This document shows, one piece after another, positions 6,064 through 10,824 of a stretch of DNA of 10,824 nt. The notes below the pieces were generated by a model. That model worked only from the letters and a program-made list of their open reading frames with translations. It did no database searches and had not been told where the DNA came from. Numbering within the stretch: position 1 is the first letter of the stretch; each line of letters opens with the position of its first letter. This DNA comes from DAIOGN01 sp036745245. Lineage in GTDB: Bacteria > Zixibacteria > MSB-5A5 > JAUVRN01. A program made the translations under genes and the position numbers. The stretch is taken from NCBI GenBank assembly GCA_036745245.1, contig DAIOGN010000113.1, positions 1-10,824 of the forward strand. Direction: 5' to 3'.

Positions 6064-6756
6064 CTAAATTCCCAGGACGGCGGCCAGACCGAGCTGCATC
6101 TGGATGGTCCAGGTGTTCTTGGTGTGAGTGTAGCTGAAGCCTGTGGTGGCGTTCTCGAATAGCTCGCCGGCCTGCACGTTGGTGAGCCAGAAGCGCGTGT
6201 GAACCCGCAGACCGAAGCGTTTGCTCATCCAGGTCTTGTACCCGAACACGGGGGCGAAGGAAAACCCGGACTCGCTCGCCCCGTCGCGCGCCTGCCAGCG
6301 GGTGAGTCCTGCGGTCATGCCCACGAACGGTTGCTTGGTGGACTTCGACGAGCTGTACACCAGCCCGGCGTGGTAGTAGTGCACGCGCAGATCGGTGAGC
6401 TTGGCCGTGGTGTCTTCGAAGCGGTCGATGAACTCAAGCTGCGTGGGCTGCTGGTCCCACACGGCTTCCAGTAGCAGGGTGCGCGTGAGGTGGTAGTCGA
6501 CGATCAGACCGAACGTGGTGGCAGCATGCACGCCCAGGGCAAAGGCCAGGCTGTCCACGCCTTCGTCCTTGGTGGTCTCGTCGGCCAGCGCGCCCCACTG
6601 GTAGCCCAGGTGGCCCGCCACTTCCAGGCGGGCATTCTGGGCGAATGCAGTACTCGTGGCCGCCCCCCACAGCCCGACAAGCGCCATGCACAGGGCGACA
6701 CTGGCAATCCGGGAGGACCGCCTGCGATGTTCCGACGGCGGTCTAGTAGAATCCAT
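6064..6756 (-). CDS. Small outer-membrane beta-barrel protein (paralog of neighbour)
   Basis: The 230-residue product begins MDSTRPPSEHRRRSS. A long basic N-region precedes a hydrophobic stretch ending STAFA/Q at residue 39; the double arginines do not form a Tat motif. ATG 6756 lies inside the end of the upstream DUF3943 gene (14-base overlap with its TAG at 6745-6743), and an internal Met24 would leave a signal peptide with no basic residues, so the longer start is preferred. No clear ribosome site is seen, which fits translational coupling. The mature part opens LEVAGHLGYQWGAL and continues with barrel-like strands: LLLEAVWDQQPTQLEF, VHYYHAGLVYSS, PFVGMTAGLTRW, FGYKTWMSKRFGLRVHTRF. It shares motif order with the product of 5395-6060, consistent with tandem duplication. 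The role is unknown. Confidence 0.8.
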   Translation of the reverse strand: MDSTRPPSEHRRRSSRIASVALCMALVGLWGAATSTAFAQNARLEVAGHLGYQWGALADETTKDEGVDSLAFALGVHAATTFGLIVDYHLTRTLLLEAVWDQQPTQLEFIDRFEDTTAKLTDLRVHYYHAGLVYSSSKSTKQPFVGMTAGLTRWQARDGASESGFSFAPVFGYKTWMSKRFGLRVHTRFWLTNVQAGELFENATTGFSYTHTKNTWTIQMQLGLAAVLGI

Positions 6757-8152
6757 AAGTCAACAGCAGACGCACTCCCTTGACGGTGACGTGGCTCTCG
6801 GGGTAGCCGACGTATTGGCCCCTGCGATCGTAGAGGTAGCCCTCCAGGCCGAGGCCGAGACCTTTGTAGATTTTGTGATTGTACACCACGTTCAGCTGGC
6901 CGATGTAGTCGTCGCCGGGGATGCCTTCGATGCCCGTCATCCAGAAGTACCACGAATCCAGAAGCAGATCGCCCAGCTTGTCGTGCGACAGCGTGATCGT
7001 GGCCTTCGCCTTCGCGCCCATCGTGTAGTTGTAATTGCGGCCCTGCGTGTTCGTGAAGTACTCGTTGTTCGACCCGCCCAGCATGAGCCAGCCGGCATGT
7101 ACGCCCGTGCCGAGGGTCCAGCTCTTGCCCAGAGGCCAGCGCGACACCAGCCCCGGCGCCAGGGTGACGCCGCCATAATTGAACAGGTCGAGATTCACGT
7201 AGTCGTAGTGCTGGAACAGCCCCGCGAGATGGCGAATCTCACCGTCGTGACCGTCCTGGTAATTGCGACCCACCAGCACGGCCTGCTGAATGATGGAGAC
7301 GTTGCTCTTTTCGGGCCGGCTGCTCACCCACAGGCGGAACGTGAAATAATCGAATGGCTTGCGCGACGACGCGAGACGGTACGGATCGCCGTAGCGGAAG
7401 GTGAGTTCGTAGGCATGGTTGATTGCCAGCTCGCCCAGATCGGAACTATTGACATTGCTCGACGTGCCCCAGGCCAGATAGCCGGCCACCGGATTGCGGA
7501 GGTGGTTCACCCGGGCGCTGTTTTTGAACATGTCGCCGCGCACCAGCCGGTTGAAGCCGCCCACCGGGTTGAGTGCCGTGGCGCCGATCTCTCTGAAAAT
7601 GCGCTCTGTGCCCGAGGTGCGGTCGTCGAGAGTCTGTTCCGAAAGCCGGTACAGAGTTTCGCCCAGCGAGATGCCGCCCATTGTGGTCATGATCAGGTCG
7701 CCGTAGCTGGGAAACTCGCTTTCCATGAAGATTTCCCAGGTGAGGCTGCCTGTGAACGCGTAGGGAACCGATTCCCAGAAGTTCATGCCGTTGGTGCGCG
7801 CGGCGTTGAAATACGTGTTTCCGTGGTACGGGTGGGAATTGAAGTTATTCTTGAACATGTTCGGGTCCCACTCGAACCCGTGGCGAAGATTGATGTCGAC
7901 GGACTCCATGGAGATCTGCGTCCAGTAGCCGTCGAGCACGTAGTGGCCGAACGCCCAGGTGACGAAATTCAAGGTCAGCACTTCCAGGGCCGCCACATCC
8001 CAGCGCCTGGGCTCGGGGGTCACGACGAGCGAATCTTCGCCCTTTAGTTTGAAGTCGGTGTCGTTGACGAATTGCGCTGCGGCCGGACTGGCGAGCGCCA
8101 CGGCCAGAAGGAAGGAGCACGCAACCGATCGCACGCGAAGAGGGGCCCCCAT
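6743..8152 (-). CDS. Long DUF3943 protein with C-terminal beta-barrel-like region
   Basis: The 469-residue product begins MGAPLRVRSVACSFLLA, with a signal peptide ending PAAA/Q at residue 26. ATG 8152 is chosen over an in-frame start at 8278, which lies inside the upstream MBL gene and would bury the signal. The DUF3943 domain covers about residues 96-197: FNSHPYHGNTYFNAARTNG, NFWES, LTWEIFME, D-L-I-M-T-T-M-G-G, LGETLYRLS and ALNPVGGFNRL. The remaining 270 residues alternate polar and aromatic strands (YELTFRYGD, YFTFRLWVSS, LGTGVHAGWLMLGG, GLGLGLEGYLYD) and end LLLTYGFY, the terminal aromatic typical of outer-membrane barrels. Length and order fit full-size DUF3943 proteins, which are uncharacterised. 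No ribosome site precedes the start, and a promoter-like pair lies just upstream (8163-8191). It overlaps the following barrel gene by 14 bases. Confidence 0.85.
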   Translation of the reverse strand: MGAPLRVRSVACSFLLAVALASPAAAQFVNDTDFKLKGEDSLVVTPEPRRWDVAALEVLTLNFVTWAFGHYVLDGYWTQISMESVDINLRHGFEWDPNMFKNNFNSHPYHGNTYFNAARTNGMNFWESVPYAFTGSLTWEIFMESEFPSYGDLIMTTMGGISLGETLYRLSEQTLDDRTSGTERIFREIGATALNPVGGFNRLVRGDMFKNSARVNHLRNPVAGYLAWGTSSNVNSSDLGELAINHAYELTFRYGDPYRLASSRKPFDYFTFRLWVSSRPEKSNVSIIQQAVLVGRNYQDGHDGEIRHLAGLFQHYDYVNLDLFNYGGVTLAPGLVSRWPLGKSWTLGTGVHAGWLMLGGSNNEYFTNTQGRNYNYTMGAKAKATITLSHDKLGDLLLDSWYFWMTGIEGIPGDDYIGQLNVVYNHKIYKGLGLGLEGYLYDRRGQYVGYPESHVTVKGVRLLLTYGFY

Positions 8153-8162
8153 ACCGTGGACG

Positions 8163-8191
8163 AATCTATCCCCGCCCTGCGCGGGGGACAA
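8163..8191 (-). promoter_or_regulatory. Candidate internal promoter before the long DUF3943 gene
   Basis: On the minus strand TTGTCC (8191-8186) and TAGATT (8168-8163) are separated by exactly 17 bases, each matching sigma-70 consensus at four of six positions. Initiation about seven bases after the -10 box would fall at about 8156, four bases before the ATG at 8152, giving an almost leaderless transcript. That would fit the absence of a ribosome site. The spacer contains part of a GC-rich dyad (8169-8187), which could be an operator or chance. Confidence 0.35.
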
Positions 8192-8226
8192 CTCAAAACT
8201 CCCGGCCGCCACAAGCGGCGAACCGG

Positions 8227-9051
8227 TCAGCGCAGCGAGTCGAGGTTGAACGTACCGCCCACCGGCAATTCCTGCCACAGGCTGTCGAGATCCTGGGCCA
8301 GCTGCCCGCGATAGGCGGGGGTCTTGCGCTCATTCGAGCCGCGATACGCTCCGAAGTGGCCGGGGATCACAAGCCGCGGGGCCAGATCGCGCACCGCCTG
8401 AAGAGCATCGGGACCTCGCAGGTGCGTGTTGACGTTGAGCAGAACCAGGTCGGGCTGAAACGCCTGGTGAACTTGCTGGAATCCTTCGAAGTACTTTGTG
8501 TCGCCGGTGTAGTAGAGCGTGCGGCTGCCGATTTCGATGATGTATCCGAGGGCGCGGCCGTCGGGTGACGCACTGTACGAGTAACGCCATCCCGGATGGT
8601 AGGCCGCCACGGCCACGATGCGACCGCCCTCGAAGGGCCACACGTCGCCCGGCCGCATGGTGACAATCTTCAGCTTCAATTCGTCCATGTACTTGGCCGC
8701 CGGGATGGGGCAGAGCACCACGGTGCTTTCGGGGAAGCGTTTAAGAGTGGTGGGGCTCAGGTGATCGTTGTGGGCGTGCGAGATGAGCACGATGCGCGTC
8801 TGGTCGAACACGGAAGGGGGCGGCGACCCGATGTAGCGCCTGTGAAACGAAGCATACACCGGTTCGAACACCGGATCGGTCACGATACCCGTGGCCGCCG
8901 CATCGATGTAGAAACACGCATGACCCCAGAACGTGACGGCCCCCCCCGCCGGTTCGGCGTAGAGCGCCGTGTCGGGTGAGTACTTCAACCCGATGCCCCC
9001 GATGCAGCCGCACGCACACAGGGAGAAGAGGGCGAGAAGCGGGCGCATCAT
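8227..9051 (-). CDS. Metallo-beta-lactamase-fold lipoprotein, NAPE-PLD/UlaG-like hydrolase
   Basis: The 274-residue product starts MMRPLLALFSLCAC. A short hydrophobic segment with Cys residues in SLCACGC gives a plausible lipobox, so it is probably a periplasm-facing lipoprotein. The MBL core is intact (numbering from the second Met): TFWGHACFYID (39-49), the TDPVF strand (57-61), metal site SHAHNDHL with H91, H93, D95 and H96, a further His in AAYHPGW (H151), the bridging Asp in YTGDTKY (D183) and the last ligand in IPGHFGAY (H231). WxGHA, TDPVF and PxHxGxY are the pattern of the NAPE-PLD/UlaG/RomA branch, metal-dependent hydrolases of phosphodiester or lactone substrates. The substrate here is unknown; a lipid or LPS-related one is inference from the operon. 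ATG 9051 shares its A with the TGA of the LptD-like gene (TGATG), so it is translationally coupled; ATG 9048 is the alternative. Confidence 0.85.
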   Translation of the reverse strand: MMRPLLALFSLCACGCIGGIGLKYSPDTALYAEPAGGAVTFWGHACFYIDAAATGIVTDPVFEPVYASFHRRYIGSPPPSVFDQTRIVLISHAHNDHLSPTTLKRFPESTVVLCPIPAAKYMDELKLKIVTMRPGDVWPFEGGRIVAVAAYHPGWRYSYSASPDGRALGYIIEIGSRTLYYTGDTKYFEGFQQVHQAFQPDLVLLNVNTHLRGPDALQAVRDLAPRLVIPGHFGAYRGSNERKTPAYRGQLAQDLDSLWQELPVGGTFNLDSLR

Positions 9052-10824
9052 CAGGTGCCCGGAAGCGCGCCGAACAGTGCGTCGCGCAGGCCCGACTCGC
9101 TCTTCTCGAGTTTCAGGGATGAGATGCGCTTCACGTTGATGCGGAAGTAATAGCCGGCGCGCGCGCCTGTCACCACCCACGAGAACTCCGCTTCCCAGCA
9201 GTGCAGGTCGCGGTGCAGTCGGATGGTCCAGTCGTTCATGGTCTGGTTCTTCACGTCGTAGTACAGGTTTGTCTGCACCTCCCACAGTGGGGTGGGGTTG
9301 AACCGCAGGTTGGGGCGGATCCAGTGGCTGATGTTCTTGAGCGTGTTCTGCGGAGCCGTGGGGTCCGGCGTGCGGGTCTCGGCGAACTGATACGAGGCGG
9401 AGAAGTCCCAGGAACGGCCCTGTTGCGCGCCGGAAAACCCGCCTACGGGACCGCCGGGTCCTTCGATGTCGGCTCCACCCGAGGTTTCGTAGTAGCCTCC
9501 CTGGCCCACGCTCGAGCCGCCCGGCACGCCACGCCCGGAGAGGCGAAACGTCACGGACGTGGAGATGGAGGCGAGTCGGGGCGACCAGTCGAAGTTGCCC
9601 GTGGCGGGATCGTACGGATCGTGCACCAGGGACAGGGACAGGTCGGGGTTGCGCACCAGTCCCGAGCGAATCGACGTGGAGATCGATGACAGCTTGCGCA
9701 AGGGCGCTTCGAAGTTGTACGACCCCGACATTCCCACGTTCAGCAGATCCCATGTGCGTTCGGATTCGCCCGAGCGTGTCTTCATCTGAAAGAGATTGCC
9801 CAGCCCCATGGAGAGCACGGTGGAACGCGGTCCCCCGCCACCCACGCCAGTGTAGATCCGCACTGCGGTGTTCTCCGTGACCGCGGGCGACAGGGACAGC
9901 GAGAGCGACGGGGTGAATACGTGGCGGAAGCCCATGAGGCTGCCGCGATTGAGATTGAAAATCCCATACAGGTTCGTCTGAGACGACATGCGAAACGATC
10001 CGGACAGTCTGCGGTAGAAGTGCTCCGACTCGATGCCCGCGGGCAGAGAGTCCACGCCGCCCGCCAGGGTGTCGCCCAACGTGTCCGCAGTGGGAGCATG
10101 AACATAGTACCAGGTTTCCTGCACGGACATCCCCGGCGTGAGCGAGATGGGTCCGGCCTTGCCGGAATAGTTCAGTTCGAATCGATGATCCGCGGTCACG
10201 TAGTGCTTCCCTTTGCGCACGGTGCGCGACGAGTCATCGGCATTGCGGACTTGGCTCACGTTTTCGGTCAGCAGGTTCTGGCCTACGCTTGTAAACCCCG
10301 CGCGGAACTGGTGGAACCAGCGCGCCTCCTCCATGCGGCCGCCCTTGAGACGGCCGGGCTCGAAGATCTGACGCTGAGGCAACGACAGGGCATAGCGGGG
10401 AAGAATCGACTCGCGGCTGTCGTCGTCGAGATTGCGGGCGTCGTCGACCGCCAGAATGAACGACGAACTCTGCCAGCGCTTGTTGAGGTTGAGCTGCGAG
10501 CGCAGTCGGCGGTTGAGCCGGAAATTCGGGTCGGCCGTGAAGTCCTGGTAGAAGGAGTTGTCGGAGACGAAGTTTCCCGACCCCGAGAGCGTGGTGGTGG
10601 GGCTGATTTCCTGTGTGTGGGAGAACAGCATGTTCCAGCGCGTCGTGGTTTGTTCGCCCGTGGTGGTCACGGCCGTGTGTTTGTTGTACGAGCCGAACCA
10701 CGAGCCCGACAGCTTGTAGCGTAGTGCGTATGACGTGAGCAGGTGCCAGAGCACCCCTTCGCCTTCCACCACGTCGAGCGCCGGCGCGATGTCCCAGTAG
10801 TCCGACACCGCGAAGTAGTACCCA
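9051..10824 (-). CDS. lptD: LPS-assembly protein LptD-like outer-membrane barrel (N-terminus outside window)
   Basis: About 590 C-terminal residues are visible and the frame runs off the right edge (the codons before 10808 read G-Y-Y-F-A); GTG 10808 is not the real start. The segment GYYFAVSDYWDIAPALD is the conserved first part of the LptD barrel in FCB-group bacteria. The remainder is long amphipathic strands: YKLSGSWFGSYNKH, TRWNMLFSHTQEISP, TTLSGSGNFVSDNSF, FRLNRRLRSQLNLNKRW and more. The ending WTIRLHRDLHCWEAEFSWV then RAGYYFRINVKRI is the typical LptD C-terminus of Bacteroidota and Gemmatimonadota. LptD forms the barrel that delivers LPS to the outer leaflet with the lipoprotein LptE, which is not seen here. 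A Gly-rich segment (about 9410-9545) probably forms a surface loop. The gene heads the visible minus-strand run. Family confidence is good; one-to-one orthology with proteobacterial LptD is less certain. Confidence 0.78.
   Translation of the reverse strand, partial: GYYFAVSDYWDIAPALDVVEGEGVLWHLLTSYALRYKLSGSWFGSYNKHTAVTTTGEQTTTRWNMLFSHTQEISPTTTLSGSGNFVSDNSFYQDFTADPNFRLNRRLRSQLNLNKRWQSSSFILAVDDARNLDDDSRESILPRYALSLPQRQIFEPGRLKGGRMEEARWFHQFRAGFTSVGQNLLTENVSQVRNADDSSRTVRKGKHYVTADHRFELNYSGKAGPISLTPGMSVQETWYYVHAPTADTLGDTLAGGVDSLPAGIESEHFYRRLSGSFRMSSQTNLYGIFNLNRGSLMGFRHVFTPSLSLSLSPAVTENTAVRIYTGVGGGGPRSTVLSMGLGNLFQMKTRSGESERTWDLLNVGMSGSYNFEAPLRKLSSISTSIRSGLVRNPDLSLSLVHDPYDPATGNFDWSPRLASISTSVTFRLSGRGVPGGSSVGQGGYYETSGGADIEGPGGPVGGFSGAQQGRSWDFSASYQFAETRTPDPTAPQNTLKNISHWIRPNLRFNPTPLWEVQTNLYYDVKNQTMNDWTIRLHRDLHCWEAEFSWVVTGARAGYYFRINVKRISSLKLEKSESGLRDALFGALPGT

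Noticed and set aside
6656..8047. Long plus-strand open frame (463 codons) opposite the long DUF3943 gene
   Set aside because: It lies antisense to a protein with a signal peptide, a recognisable domain and a barrel C-terminus. Its own translation is Val/Ala/Arg/His-rich with no family pattern, as expected of a GC-rich shadow frame.
8169..8187. GC-rich hairpin between the MBL and DUF3943 genes as an intrinsic terminator
   Set aside because: No T-tract follows on either strand, and it sits inside the spacer of a candidate promoter. A terminator there would split an otherwise tight operon.
9052..9753. N-terminal extension of the MBL frame upstream of 9051
   Set aside because: The extension overlaps the conserved end of the LptD-like gene in another frame and would place the lipoprotein signal internally. 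ATG at 9051 or 9048 is the sensible start.
9921..10724. Plus-strand open frame of 267 codons opposite the LptD-like gene
   Set aside because: It is antisense to conserved LptD sequence, has no signal or domain pattern and shows the same GC-shadow composition.

Overview
The window is GC-rich and densely coding (eleven protein genes, no RNA genes, no CRISPR array, no recognisable mobile element). Every gene whose product I can place belongs to the cell envelope: an LptD-type LPS-assembly barrel, an Omp85-type barrel, two DUF3943 proteins, four small outer-membrane beta-barrels, two lipoproteins (one a metallo-beta-lactamase-fold hydrolase) and a Tyr/Gly-rich surface-type protein. This is a diderm bacterium. 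The LptD relative resembles the 'putative LPS assembly protein LptD' of the Bacteroidota/Gemmatimonadota side of the tree rather than the proteobacterial one. With the high GC and the Tyr-rich first gene, a Gemmatimonadota or similar FCB-group genome is my best guess; this is inference, not proof.

Layout. Positions 1-937 (+) hold the 3' part of the Tyr/Gly-rich gene, which has a 45-bp tandem repeat and an RGG-like tail. It converges on a minus-strand pair, a lipoprotein (2345-1713) followed by a small beta-barrel (1657-1010), across a strong hairpin terminator at 956-988. A 150-bp divergent gap (2346-2495) separates that pair from a plus-strand run: an Omp85/BamA-like barrel without POTRA domains (2496-3614), a short DUF3943 protein (3796-4605) and a beta-barrel protein (4647-5342). 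From the right edge a five-gene minus-strand run reads LptD-like (partial), MBL-fold lipoprotein, long DUF3943 protein, beta-barrel, beta-barrel, ending at 5395. Its junctions are tight (1-nt overlap, 74-nt gap, 14-nt overlap, 3-nt gap).

How the genes may work together. LptD-type proteins insert LPS in the outer membrane and Omp85-type proteins insert or export outer-membrane or surface proteins. The other barrels are probably cargo or accessory channels of unknown role. The most suggestive link is translational coupling of the LptD-like gene to a metal-dependent hydrolase lipoprotein of the NAPE-PLD/UlaG type, with all visible metal ligands intact. The short and long DUF3943 genes share an obvious domain but differ in architecture, and three of the four small barrels look like paralogs, so the region seems to have grown by duplication. 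I see no complete defence, secretion or mobile system.
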